A stretch of 44,291 nt of DNA from the NCBI GenBank assembly GCA_023411215.1, contig JAEYOY010000040.1, forward strand, positions 1 through 44,291, in the 5' to 3' direction. The notes beneath the pieces are model-generated. The model made no database searches, was not told where the DNA came from, and saw only the letters and a list, made by a program, of their open reading frames with translations. Positions 8,458-16,939 of this stretch are shown piece after piece. This DNA comes from Bacillota bacterium. Lineage in GTDB: Bacteria > Bacillota > Clostridia > Lachnospirales > Lachnospiraceae. Each line of letters begins with the position of its first letter. The first letter of the stretch is position 1. The translations under genes and the position numbers were made by a program.

Positions 8458-8684
8458 ATGTTTCGCCATGAGAATTACATGAGGTACGTGTAGACGCGCC
8501 TAATCCCAAATATGGAACCATGCTGCAGGAACAGTTAGGAGGACCACTGGGGGAGCTCAAGGCAGCGCTTCAATATCTTTCTCAGAGCCTTCGGATTGAT
8601 AATCCTGATTTGAATAATCCGCAGGCTCCGAGTTTTAAAGATCCAGAAAAAAATTGTAACGAAATCATAGGATATATCGTCTAA
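8458..8684 (+). pseudogene. cotJC: Frameshifted and truncated manganese-catalase/CotJC spore-coat gene remnant
   Basis: A good ribosome-binding site (AAAAAAGGAGATGATCTT) leads to MFRHENYM, the normal start of CotJC-like manganese-catalase proteins, but that frame stops at 8491-8493. From 8481 another frame continues with EVRVDAPNPKYGTMLQEQL and GELKAALQYLSQSLRIDNPDL, which are also family-typical. After about 65 codons the similarity ends and the frame stops at 8684; the intact family is roughly 190-220 residues with metal ligands further on. So the gene has a small deletion near 8481 and has lost its C-terminal two thirds. CATACTATA at 8416-8424 resembles a mother-cell sigma -10 element, which would suit a coat gene. 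Confidence 0.8.
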
Positions 8685-8768
8685 TGTAACGGAGGAGATG
8701 GGACTGCCGGACAATAGGGATAAGGACAGTCTCATTGGTCTCTGATAGATGGTAAAATATGCCGAAAC

Positions 8769-8797
8769 TTGACTTTTAAAATGATAGAGCTTATCAT
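8769..8797 (+). promoter_or_regulatory. Predicted promoter of the transglutaminase-like gene
   Basis: TTGACT (8769-8774), 17-base spacer, TATCAT (8792-8797). A second weaker set (TTGATA and CATAAT, 16 bases apart) lies just downstream. No gene or clear structure is seen in 8685-8768. Confidence 0.55.
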
Positions 8798-8873
8798 ATA
8801 CATAAAATGCTTTTTGATATATTTGGAAAAAAGTGCATAATATGGATAATATCTATCCAAGCAGGAGGATGGA

Positions 8874-10514
8874 ATGAAAAGACATAAAAGGCGAAAAGGC
8901 CGGAGAAAACAGGTTATTATTCTGCTAATCAGTATAGAGCTTCTGCTGATTGTAGGTGGATTCGCATATTTTCAGCTCCAGCCGGTGGTAGCAGAAGCCG
9001 TCACCGTAGAGGCTGGTGATCACATGGTTGATGTCGAGGATTTCATGCTTAGTAAAAAGAAGGAAGGCAGTTTCCTGACAGATATTAAAACGTTAAATAC
9101 CAGTATTCCGGGCATTTATGAAATAAAAATACAGGTGGAAGGTCGGGTTCATACCTCACTGCTTGAGGTGGTAGATACCATAGCTCCTACCGCAACCGTG
9201 GCAGACCAACTTGCTCTTCGGGGAGAAGAGGTTGATCCCAAAGTTTTTGTCGTTGAGATGAAGGATGCTACCCAGGTTAATGTTACCTTTAAAGAAATTC
9301 CTGATACTTCAGAACCCGGAGAACAGGAAGTAACGATTATACTTGAAGATAGTGGTAAGAATAGAATAGAAAAAACGGCGAAGCTTACGGTACTTGATTT
9401 AAAGAGTTCGGTAACAATTGAAGCAGGCTCTGCGATGAATATAACGGTTGCCGATTTTATGAATAACGATAATTATGAAGCATATTTTCTAACCGATATT
9501 AAAACCCTAGACTTAAGCAAACCGACAATTCATCAGATTAAGCTTAGTGTTAACAATAAGGAGGTTACCGGTTATATTGAAGTTGTTGATACGATTGCGC
9601 CCAAAGCGACGGTCAATAATCAACAGGTCTGGCTCGGGGAAGAAGTTGAACCGATGTCCTTTCTCAAGGATATCGTTGATGTAAGTGAGGTAGTTGCTGC
9701 CTATAAGACTGCACCGGATTTCAATAAGCTCGGTGAACAGGAGCTTATACTGATATTAAAGGACAGCTCGGGAAATACTACAGAGCTACCGGCTACAATG
9801 ACAGTGGTAGAGGATACAGTGGCACCGGAGTTTCAGGGAGTTTCTGATAAGGTGGTTTATATCGGGGATTCCATCTCTTATAAGAAGGGCGTCACGGTTA
9901 CGGATAATAAGGATAAGGATCTAAGCTTTTCCGTGGACAGCAGCAAGGTCAATCTCAAGAAGGAGGGGACCTACACGGTTACTTATACTGCTAAGGATAC
10001 TGCTGGTAATAAAGCCAGTAAGAAAATAAATGTACAAGTGAAGAAATTCGTTGTATCAGAGGACATGGTAAATAAGCTATGTGATGATGTCTTAGAAAAG
10101 ATTAAAAAAAGCAACATGACCAACCGTGAAGTGGCTTATGCTATCTACACCTGGATAAAGAAGCACATCAGCTATAGCGGTGATTCGGATAAATCGGATT
10201 GGCAGGCTGAGGCTTATCGAGGAATGACGAATGGAAGCGGTGACTGTTTTACCTATTTTGCGGTAGCGCAGGCATTGCTGACAAGAGCAGGCATTGATAA
10301 TATGGAGGTTAACAGAGTGGGAGGTAGGACCAGACATTATTGGAATCTTATTAACTGCGGTGATGGCTGGTATCATTTTGATTCCTGCCCGAATAAGGAT
10401 CATAAGGAATCCTTTATGCTTACCGATAAGCAGGTTGAGGAACTCACAAAAAAAAGAGGAAATAATTATTATAACTTTGATAAATCACTATATCCTGCTA
10501 CGCCTGAGAATTAG
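8874..10514 (+). CDS. Membrane-anchored Ig-like repeat protein with C-terminal transglutaminase-like domain
   Basis: 546 residues. A basic N-terminus (KRHKRRKGRRK) is followed by one membrane helix at about 13-35, so the rest is extracytoplasmic. Residues ~40-400 hold repeated beta-rich modules ending in VVDTIAPTATV, VVDTIAPKATV and VEDTVAPEFQGV, the linker pattern of bacterial Ig-like (DUF5011/HYR-type) domains. The C-terminal domain has a transglutaminase/cysteine-protease triad: C458 in GSGDCFTYFAVAQALL, H488 in RTRHYWNLI and D503 in WYHFDSCP. It probably acts on wall or surface proteins by amide cleavage or cross-linking; the substrate is unknown. AGGAGG precedes the start. The preceding cotJC remnant is unrelated. 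Confidence 0.85.
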   Translation: MKRHKRRKGRRKQVIILLISIELLLIVGGFAYFQLQPVVAEAVTVEAGDHMVDVEDFMLSKKKEGSFLTDIKTLNTSIPGIYEIKIQVEGRVHTSLLEVVDTIAPTATVADQLALRGEEVDPKVFVVEMKDATQVNVTFKEIPDTSEPGEQEVTIILEDSGKNRIEKTAKLTVLDLKSSVTIEAGSAMNITVADFMNNDNYEAYFLTDIKTLDLSKPTIHQIKLSVNNKEVTGYIEVVDTIAPKATVNNQQVWLGEEVEPMSFLKDIVDVSEVVAAYKTAPDFNKLGEQELILILKDSSGNTTELPATMTVVEDTVAPEFQGVSDKVVYIGDSISYKKGVTVTDNKDKDLSFSVDSSKVNLKKEGTYTVTYTAKDTAGNKASKKINVQVKKFVVSEDMVNKLCDDVLEKIKKSNMTNREVAYAIYTWIKKHISYSGDSDKSDWQAEAYRGMTNGSGDCFTYFAVAQALLTRAGIDNMEVNRVGGRTRHYWNLINCGDGWYHFDSCPNKDHKESFMLTDKQVEELTKKRGNNYYNFDKSLYPATPEN

Positions 10515-10531
10515 GAGGCATCACAGCCTCC
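10514..10531 (+). terminator. Short hairpin at the end of the transglutaminase-like gene
   Basis: GGAGGC and GCCTCC flank ATCACA and overlap the stop codon. The T-run is poor (TTACTG), so it is a weak terminator at best. Confidence 0.4.
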
Positions 10532-10629
10532 TTACTGCATGAAGGATGGAATTTTTGCATATAGGGACTTTGAATGAAGTAGGATTTCTTATTCAAGGCA
10601 TTTCCTAATTTACTGAAAAGGGGATCATT

Positions 10630-11349
10630 ATGAAACGACTAGGTGTAATAGGTGGCTTAGGGCCTATAGCCACGGCCTATTTCTATGAATTGATCATTAA
10701 AATGACAGATGCAGCGGTTGACCAGGAGCATATTGAGATGTTAATATACAGTAAACCCTCCATTCCGGACAGGACCGATTATATTCTTGGTAGAAGCACA
10801 GAGAATCCGGTCTATTCGATGGTGGATATCGGAAGGATGTTAGTGGGGATAGGAGCAGATAATATCGCTATTCCTTGCATTACAGCACATTATTTCCATG
10901 ATACCTTATCCGAAGGCATCATGGCTACGGTTATACACGCAATTAAGGAGACGGCACATTATCTGAAAGCGCAGGGAGTTCGATGTGCCGGAATTATGGC
11001 TACGGAAGGAACGATTCATAGCGGTATGTTTCAGAAGGAGCTGGAGGAATGCCAAATCACCTCAGTCGTGCCAAATACCCACAGCCAACAAGCGGTTTCA
11101 GAGCTGATCTATAAGAATATTAAAGCAAATCAACCCGTGGAATATGATAAGTTTGAACGAGTATCTAACCAACTGCGAGAAGATGGTGCAGAGGTGATTA
11201 TTCTGGGATGTACTGAGCTTTCCTTAATTAAGAGAGATTTTGATATTGGGCCAGGTTATCTTGATGCCATGGAGGTTTTGGCTATGCGCTCTATCATACT
11301 TAGCGAAGCGAAGTTAAAGCAGGAATATCATTCACTTATCACAGAATGA
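10630..11349 (+). CDS. Aspartate/glutamate racemase family protein
   Basis: 239 residues of the cofactor-independent Asp/Glu racemase superfamily, which inverts amino acids with two cysteines. It begins with the family signature MKRLGVIGGLGPIATA. The two catalytic cysteines are C83 in IPCITAH and C194 in ILGCTEL; the first motif is usually C-N-T-A-H, so Asn is replaced by Ile here, which may change substrate or activity. The gene sits directly upstream of the dlt-like genes on the same strand, separated by a structured gap, so a link to supply of a D-amino acid for wall modification is plausible inference. Broad-specificity racemase (YgeA-like) is an alternative. Confidence 0.85.
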   Translation: MKRLGVIGGLGPIATAYFYELIIKMTDAAVDQEHIEMLIYSKPSIPDRTDYILGRSTENPVYSMVDIGRMLVGIGADNIAIPCITAHYFHDTLSEGIMATVIHAIKETAHYLKAQGVRCAGIMATEGTIHSGMFQKELEECQITSVVPNTHSQQAVSELIYKNIKANQPVEYDKFERVSNQLREDGAEVIILGCTELSLIKRDFDIGPGYLDAMEVLAMRSIILSEAKLKQEYHSLITE

Positions 11350-11446
11350 ATTATGTTTCACATAATTCATTCTTGGAAGTTTGTGCTTCATCTTCAAAGT
11401 GTAGACCGTCTCGCATGCGAGATGTTGCACACTTGGCACAAACATA
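11343..11446. repeat. Bipartite inverted-repeat element, copy 1 (before the ligase gene)
   Basis: First a perfect 13-bp hairpin, AGAATGAATTATG / CATAATTCATTCT (11343-11373). Then a nested structure: GTTTGTGC pairs with GCACAAAC, inside it AAGTGT pairs with ACACTT, and in the centre lies the palindrome CTCGCATGCGAG. The first arm overlaps the racemase stop codon. The same two-hairpin arrangement and motifs return after the carrier-protein gene. Confidence 0.7.
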
Positions 11447-11523
11447 ATTAAAGGGGAGTGATAGCCCTGTTTTATTCATTTTATTAGATATGAAAAATAT
11501 TAACAGAGGAAAGGCAAATTGAC

Positions 11524-13035
11524 ATGCAGAGAAACGTAATGGAGTATCTGGAACAGATTGTAGACAAGGTTCCGGATAAGACAGCCTATGCAAATGAGGA
11601 GATGGGATATTCCTTTCGACAGGTATATGATTATTCCAGAGCAATCGGTACCTATCTGGGGAAGAAGGATTTTGCTAGAGAACCGATTGTAGTATTTATG
11701 GGAAAGCACCCTAGAGAGATTGTTATTTTTTATGGGGTTATTTATTCCGGTAATTACTATGTTCCGATTGATGAAGAGATGCCGAGGCATCGAATTGAAC
11801 TGATTTTTGAGAATCTAAGACCAAGAGCTGTTATATGTGATAACGATACATGTAAGCTACTTAACAACCTACCTTTTGACGGTGAGGTACTGCTTTATGA
11901 TGAAATGATTAATCATTCGGCTGATGACGAGCTGCTGAGTGAGCTTCGTAACCGCCAATTAGATACCGATCCAATTTACATTGTATTCACCTCCGGATCT
12001 ACCGGAGTTCCGAAGGGTGTAGTGGCCTGTCATCGCTCCGTTATCGATTATGTAGATACTTTATCTGATATTTTGAAAGTGAACCAGGATACGGTGTTTG
12101 GCATGCAGGTTCCGCTTTACGTCGATGCCTGTCTCAAAGAGCTGTATCCGACCTTGAAATACGGAGCAACCGCGTACATCATTCCGAAGAATTTATTCTC
12201 ATTCCCATTACAGCTTGTGGAATTTTTGAATGAACATAAGATTAATACAGTCTGCTGGGTTGTATCTGCCCTTACGATGATATCTGCCTTTGGAGCATTG
12301 GAGAAGGAGATACCAAGATATTTTCATACGGTAGCCTTCGGAAGCGAGGTCTTTCCGATTAAACAATATAATCTTTGGAAGAAGCATTTACCGAATGCCC
12401 GTTTTATCAATCTTTACGGCCCGACTGAAGCAACCGGTATGTCCTGCTATTATGAGGTGGACAGAGAATTTGCTCCCGACGAGACGATTCCCATCGGAAA
12501 ACCCTTTCGAAATAAGGAAGTTATCCTGTTGGATGAGAATAATCGATTACCGGTACAGGGGGAGGAAGGAGAAATATGCATCCGGGGTACGGGCTTAACA
12601 CTGGGTTATTATAATAATTTTGACAAGACGAACGAAGTATTTATTCAGAATCCGTTAAATAAGGCTTATCCGGAGTTGATCTATCGCACCGGAGATATCG
12701 GAAGATATAATGAACGTGGTGAGCTTATGTTTGTTTCACGTAAGGATAATCAAATTAAGCATATGGGACATCGTATTGAGCTTGGCGAGATCGAAAGTGC
12801 TGCTAATATGATGGATGGGATAAAAAGTGCATGTGCAATCTTTGATCCTATGAAAAAGAAGATAATCCTGTATTATGTCGGTGAGCTTACGAATGCTCAG
12901 GTTGCTTTATATCTAAAGGAAAAGCTACCAAGATATATGATTCCGAATATCATCGAAGCACTTGAAGAGATGCCTCTTACCTCAAACGGTAAGATAAATC
13001 GGGTTATGTTAAAAGAAAAATATCAAAATAAATAA
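11524..13035 (+). CDS. DltA-like amino acid adenylation ligase (amino acid:carrier protein ligase)
   Basis: 503 residues, the usual DltA length. It activates an amino acid with ATP and loads it on the carrier protein encoded next. Adenylation core motifs are all present: A3 TSGSTGVPKG (from T156), A5 NLYGPTEAT, A7 YRTGDIGR, A8 KHMGHRIELGEIE and A10 NGKINR. In DltA proteins a Cys in the W-V-S-T-P-S-F-x-x-M-C-L block helps select D-alanine; here the matching block reads WVVSALTMISAF and has no Cys, so the substrate may not be D-alanine. Ribosome-binding site GAGGAAAGG. Operon order (ligase, carrier, MBOAT, DltD-like) is that of dlt, so teichoic-acid or wall-polymer esterification is the best role. 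Confidence 0.85.
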   Translation: MQRNVMEYLEQIVDKVPDKTAYANEEMGYSFRQVYDYSRAIGTYLGKKDFAREPIVVFMGKHPREIVIFYGVIYSGNYYVPIDEEMPRHRIELIFENLRPRAVICDNDTCKLLNNLPFDGEVLLYDEMINHSADDELLSELRNRQLDTDPIYIVFTSGSTGVPKGVVACHRSVIDYVDTLSDILKVNQDTVFGMQVPLYVDACLKELYPTLKYGATAYIIPKNLFSFPLQLVEFLNEHKINTVCWVVSALTMISAFGALEKEIPRYFHTVAFGSEVFPIKQYNLWKKHLPNARFINLYGPTEATGMSCYYEVDREFAPDETIPIGKPFRNKEVILLDENNRLPVQGEEGEICIRGTGLTLGYYNNFDKTNEVFIQNPLNKAYPELIYRTGDIGRYNERGELMFVSRKDNQIKHMGHRIELGEIESAANMMDGIKSACAIFDPMKKKIILYYVGELTNAQVALYLKEKLPRYMIPNIIEALEEMPLTSNGKINRVMLKEKYQNK

Positions 13036-13082
13036 TATAGTAGCGTAGACAACAAATTAACTACGTACGAATAGGAGGACAT

Positions 13083-13310
13083 ATGGATATTATTTTAGAA
13101 ATTTTAAGCGGACTTCACCCGGAGGTGGATTTTGAAACCTGCGAAACATTAATTGACGATAAGATTATTGATTCCTTTGATATTGTATCAATCATATCCG
13201 ATATCAGTGACGAATTCGATATTACAATTCCGGTAGAAGAGATTGTTCCCAAGAATTTTAATTCAGCTAAGGCTCTCTATGCTATGGTAGAACGCTTAAT
13301 GGAAGAATAG
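13083..13310 (+). CDS. DltC-like acyl carrier protein
   Basis: 75 residues, an acidic four-helix carrier protein. The phosphopantetheine attachment serine is S31 in IIDSFDIVSI, with the DSF/DSL motif typical of DltC and PCP domains. It would receive the amino acid from the upstream ligase and carry it to the membrane acyltransferase. AGGAGG lies close upstream of the ATG, and the gene is 47 bases behind the ligase gene, so they are almost surely co-transcribed. A 206-base hairpin-rich gap separates it from the MBOAT gene. Confidence 0.9.
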   Translation: MDIILEILSGLHPEVDFETCETLIDDKIIDSFDIVSIISDISDEFDITIPVEEIVPKNFNSAKALYAMVERLMEE

Positions 13311-13377
13311 TGTGAATTATTGAAAAACATAATTCACACCTCCAAGTTTGTGCCTGCGTCTTCCTCGGCACAAACTT
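13310..13377. repeat. Bipartite inverted-repeat element, copy 2 (after the carrier gene)
   Basis: GTGTGAATTAT / ATAATTCACAC (13310-13339) and AAGTTTGTGCC / GGCACAAACTT (13344-13377) are perfect 11-bp hairpins. They share TGAATTAT...ATAATTCA and AGTTTGTGC...GCACAAAC with copy 1 at 11343-11446. There is no T-run. Confidence 0.75.
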
Positions 13378-13405
13378 ACTCAAAGGGCAGGCATATAAAG
13401 TTAGT

Positions 13406-13470
13406 GTGAATAAAAAAGCTATTCACAAAGCGAATTATCATTCGCTTAGGAAGATACTGTGTTCTTCCAG
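13406..13470. repeat. Three further small hairpins before the MBOAT gene
   Basis: GTGAATA / TATTCAC (13406-13426), AAGCGAAT-TATC-ATTCGCTT (13428-13447, perfect) and GGAAGA / TCTTCC follow one another. With copy 2 of the bipartite element, five hairpins fill the gap between the carrier and MBOAT genes, which could lower or process downstream message. Confidence 0.6.
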
Positions 13471-13516
13471 GCTTTGAGCTGCATCGAGAAAACAGAATTT
13501 TGGTTAAGGGGGCAAT

Positions 13517-15106
13517 ATGCTTTTTACATCATACCGCTTTATCTTTTTTATTCTTGTATTATTTATTGTCTATTATATCATTCCGAAGCGATTCCAGTGG
13601 ATGCTATTGCTGCTGGCAAGCTATATATTCTATAGTTTTGCCGGGTTACAATACTTAATCTATATTGCAGCTACTACGCTTTCTACTTATTATATCAGCT
13701 ACCGGTTGAATCGAGTTCAAGTAGTGCAGAGCACTTATCTGAAGGAGAATAAGGAGACCCTGGACAGGGAAGCTAAGAAGGCTTATAAGCTTTCCATGAA
13801 GGGGAAGCAGAGAAGATGGCTGGTGCTTTGTCTTGTCATCAATTTTGGAATTCTTGCGGTACTCAAGTATTCTGATTTTACGATTACGAACATTAATGGT
13901 GTTCTGAATCTGTTCGGAACGAAGCCGTTACCGCTAATCGGTTTTGTACTTCCTCTGGGAATTTCATTTTACACCTTCCAGACCATGGGATACCTGATTG
14001 ATGTTTACCGTGAAAAATATTCATACGAGCGTAACATTTTTAAGCTGGCATTATTTATCTCCTTTTTCCCGCAGCTGATACAGGGACCGATCAGCCGATT
14101 TGATGATTTGAAGGAAACCTTATTTGCGGAGCATTCCATCGATGGAAGGAACATTTCCTTTGGCTTACAACGCATCCTATGGGGTTTCTTTAAGAAGCTG
14201 GTAATCGCTGACCGCTTATTGATTGGTGTTAATTCAATCGTTCGCAATCCTGAGGAGTTTCAAGGGGTATATGTCTTAGTTGGGATGTTTTTCTATGCGA
14301 TCACTCTATATGCTGATTTTACCGGAGGTATTGATATTACAATCGGTGTGGCCGAGGTGCTTGGTATTCGGATTAAAGAGAACTTTGAACGGCCTTACTT
14401 CTCAAAGTCAATCGCAGAATACTGGAGAAGATGGCATATTACCTTGGGAACCTGGTTCAAGGAATATATGTTTTATCCCATCTCCGTCAGCAAATCCATG
14501 TTAAATCTGTCGAAGAGCTGTAAGAAGAATGTGGGAGAATGGTTGGGGAGAAGAGTATCAATCTATATCGCCTCCATTATCGTATGGTTTGTCACCGGAA
14601 TTTGGCACGGAGCAGCCTGGAACTTTGTAGTGTGGGGATTACTTAACTGCTTTTTTATACTGGCGTCACAGGAATGTACACCTTTGTATGAAAAGTTTCA
14701 TGCAAGATTTCATGTGCAGCATACCTTCTGGTACCGACTGTTCCAGGTGGGGCGCACCTTCTGGCTCATGAGCTTTCTTCGAACCTTTGACTGTTACCGC
14801 GATGTAGGGACCACCATTAAGATGTATGGAACCATTGTAACCAGATGGAACTACGGAGAGCTTTTTACGGGTGGATTAATGCAACTTGGATTAACACTGG
14901 CAGATTATATGGTACTGATTGTAGCCGTTATACTGATGCTTGCGGTAAGTCTCTACGGACGAAATAGAAGTGTGAGGGAAAAGCTTGCAGCACGACCGTT
15001 AACGATTCGATATGCGACCTATGCCATATTGTTCATCATGATATTAATTTTTGGTGCATACGGAGTCGGATATGATGCAAGTCAGTTTATCTATAGTCAG
15101 TTCTAG
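13517..15106 (+). CDS. DltB-like MBOAT membrane acyltransferase
   Basis: 529 residues with about ten membrane helices, of the membrane-bound O-acyltransferase family. Hallmarks are the opening hydrophobic block with FFILVLFIVYYIIPKRFQW, the amphipathic SFFPQLIQGPISRF segment, the RRWHITLGTWFKEY block and the catalytic-histidine motif GIWHGAAWNF (H364). In dlt-type systems the MBOAT protein takes the aminoacyl group from the carrier at the cytoplasmic face and passes it across the membrane. AAGGGGGC precedes the ATG. It is longer than Bacillus DltB (about 395 residues) and closer in size to AlgI/PatA-type MBOATs, so acylation of another wall polymer is possible. Confidence 0.88.
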   Translation: MLFTSYRFIFFILVLFIVYYIIPKRFQWMLLLLASYIFYSFAGLQYLIYIAATTLSTYYISYRLNRVQVVQSTYLKENKETLDREAKKAYKLSMKGKQRRWLVLCLVINFGILAVLKYSDFTITNINGVLNLFGTKPLPLIGFVLPLGISFYTFQTMGYLIDVYREKYSYERNIFKLALFISFFPQLIQGPISRFDDLKETLFAEHSIDGRNISFGLQRILWGFFKKLVIADRLLIGVNSIVRNPEEFQGVYVLVGMFFYAITLYADFTGGIDITIGVAEVLGIRIKENFERPYFSKSIAEYWRRWHITLGTWFKEYMFYPISVSKSMLNLSKSCKKNVGEWLGRRVSIYIASIIVWFVTGIWHGAAWNFVVWGLLNCFFILASQECTPLYEKFHARFHVQHTFWYRLFQVGRTFWLMSFLRTFDCYRDVGTTIKMYGTIVTRWNYGELFTGGLMQLGLTLADYMVLIVAVILMLAVSLYGRNRSVREKLAARPLTIRYATYAILFIMILIFGAYGVGYDASQFIYSQF

Positions 15107-15161
15107 GAGCTACAGAAGAAAAAGACTCTACCAGTTATTACAGTAAGAAAGGCAAATAGGG

Positions 15162-16244
15162 ATGAAGAAAAAGATACTTATTAATATAGTCACAGTGCTT
15201 ATTGTATTGCTTGTGCTGGTACTGCTGCAACGGCTATTCATGCCGAAATACATGTCCTCCATACATGAAGGTAATCTGATTGAGGAATACTATGATGAGG
15301 TGAAAGCCCATGATGTCATATTAATCGGTGACTGCGAGGTATTCTCCAATGTTTCACCGATTACCTTATGGGAGCAGTACGGAATCCCCAGCTATATCAG
15401 GGGTAGTGCTCAGCAGTTAATCTGGCAATCCTATTATCTGCTGGAAGAAGCTTTGACCTATGAGAAGCCGAAGGTTGTTGTATTTAATGTTCTCTCGATG
15501 AAATACAATGAACCGCAAAAGGAAGCCTATAACCGTTTGACCCTTGATGGAATGAAGTTGTCTATGTCTAAGTTTCGAGCAATTAAGGCCTCTATGATGG
15601 AGGATGAAGCGCTTATCACATATCTGTTCCCGTTACTCAGATATCATTCCAGATGGAACGAGCTTACGGGCGAGGATGTGAAATATATGTTTCATAAGGA
15701 AACCTTATCTCATAATGGGTTTTTGATGCGAATCGATACGAAGCCGGTAACTATGGTACCAAAGGGTAAGAAGCTTGCGGATTATCGCTTTGGTCAAAAC
15801 AGCTACGATTATCTGGAACGAATGACAAAGCTGTGCAAGGAGAATGGAATCGAACTTGTGCTGATTAAATCACCAAGTGTCTATCCCTATTGGTATGAGG
15901 AATGGGATGAACAGATTGCTGACTTTGCCAAGGAGAATGAATTAACCTATATTAATTTTCTTAAGTTTACAGACGACATGGGAATTGATTACAATGAAGA
16001 TACTTATGACGGTGGATTACACATGAATCTGTCAGGTGCAGAGAAATTCACCAAATATCTTGGACAACTTCTGAAGGAGAAATACCAGCTGCCGGATCGT
16101 AGAAGCGATAAGCAATTATCGGAGATATGGCAGGAAAAGGTTGATTTCTATTATGCCATGAAGGAAGATCAGGAAAGAGAATTATTGGAATACGGTTATC
16201 TAAAAAGCTATGGGGCCGTTGCCCAATCGATAGAAGAGGAGTAA
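15162..16244 (+). CDS. DltD/SGNH-like membrane-anchored protein with Cys at the nucleophile position
   Basis: 360 residues with one N-terminal membrane helix (about 4-25) and an extracytoplasmic SGNH-hydrolase-like domain. Block I reads VILIGDCEVFSNVSP; SGNH proteins have G-D-S or G-S-S there, so the expected serine is C58. Block V is present as D283-GGL-H287 followed by MNLSGAEKF. In dlt systems DltD finishes transfer of the amino acid to the polymer outside the cell. The gene follows the MBOAT gene by 55 bases and precedes a lipoprotein gene, so it is the fourth member of the operon. I did not name it dltD because the nucleophile and overall sequence differ from classic DltD. Confidence 0.78.
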   Translation: MKKKILINIVTVLIVLLVLVLLQRLFMPKYMSSIHEGNLIEEYYDEVKAHDVILIGDCEVFSNVSPITLWEQYGIPSYIRGSAQQLIWQSYYLLEEALTYEKPKVVVFNVLSMKYNEPQKEAYNRLTLDGMKLSMSKFRAIKASMMEDEALITYLFPLLRYHSRWNELTGEDVKYMFHKETLSHNGFLMRIDTKPVTMVPKGKKLADYRFGQNSYDYLERMTKLCKENGIELVLIKSPSVYPYWYEEWDEQIADFAKENELTYINFLKFTDDMGIDYNEDTYDGGLHMNLSGAEKFTKYLGQLLKEKYQLPDRRSDKQLSEIWQEKVDFYYAMKEDQERELLEYGYLKSYGAVAQSIEEE

Positions 16245-16323
16245 CCGATGGTAATCAGGTGGACGAGATATTACCGACTGCCACCCGGAAAACATAATAA
16301 ATTAATTAGGAGGAATGGTTACT

Positions 16324-16884
16324 ATGACAAGGAAAATGAAACGATTGATTTTAATAATGGTTGTTATGCTTGTTTTTACAGGTTGCGGCAATGCAGGAGC
16401 AACGAAGCAGGGAAATAAAGAGACAACCGATAATACTGCTAATGGTGCAGAGGATAATTCCGGAACTACCACCGAGGGCTATTCATTTGAATATAACGAG
16501 GTCAGTATACCGATGAATGTAGAAGCTGCTCCGATTGTGGAAGCACTCGGAGAGTCAGTAGATTATTTTGAGGCTGCCAGCTGTGCGTTCCAGGGTTTGG
16601 ATAAAATCTATTCATACAATGGCTTTGAGCTTGGTACCTATCCTAATGGGGACAAGGATTATGTATCCTATGTAACCCTTCTGGATGACTCCGTATCGAC
16701 GGATAAGGGAGTTTATGTAGGCTCTGCACTGGAAGAAGTAACGACTGCGTATGGTAATGAATATACAGTGGAAGGCTCCTCCTATGTATACCGACGGGGT
16801 GATTCAAAGCTGTCCTTTATCGTAGAAGAGGATACAGTGGCTCAGATAACCTACTCAGCCATCGTAGAGGGCCTCAATAATTAG
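16324..16884 (+). CDS. Lipoprotein of the dlt-like operon
   Basis: About 186 residues. A lipoprotein signal peptide is clear: MTRKMKRLIL, hydrophobic stretch, lipobox VFTGC with C21 as the acylated residue. A low-complexity Thr/Asn/Gly/Glu linker (to about 50) leads to a compact beta-rich domain (FEYNEVSIPMNVEAAPIVEALG...). ATG 16324 was chosen because AGGAGG (16308-16313) is ten bases upstream; ATG 16315 is too close. It ends the racemase-dlt-like gene run and is followed by a terminator. No function is recognised; it may bind or present the modified polymer at the outer face of the membrane. Confidence 0.75.
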   Translation: MTRKMKRLILIMVVMLVFTGCGNAGATKQGNKETTDNTANGAEDNSGTTTEGYSFEYNEVSIPMNVEAAPIVEALGESVDYFEAASCAFQGLDKIYSYNGFELGTYPNGDKDYVSYVTLLDDSVSTDKGVYVGSALEEVTTAYGNEYTVEGSSYVYRRGDSKLSFIVEEDTVAQITYSAIVEGLNN

Positions 16885-16939
16885 GAGCGGAGGCATACTT
16901 CATGATGTATCTGTCCTGATATTCGCATTATTTAATATA

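Noticed and set aside
13310..13377. Hairpins after the carrier gene as a terminator
   Set aside because: There is no T-run and the MBOAT gene of the same pathway follows; a processing or stabilising role fits better.
15162..16244. Naming the operon dltABCD outright
   Set aside because: The ligase specificity block, the MBOAT length and the Cys in the DltD-like protein differ from classic Dlt proteins, so only dlt-like names are given.
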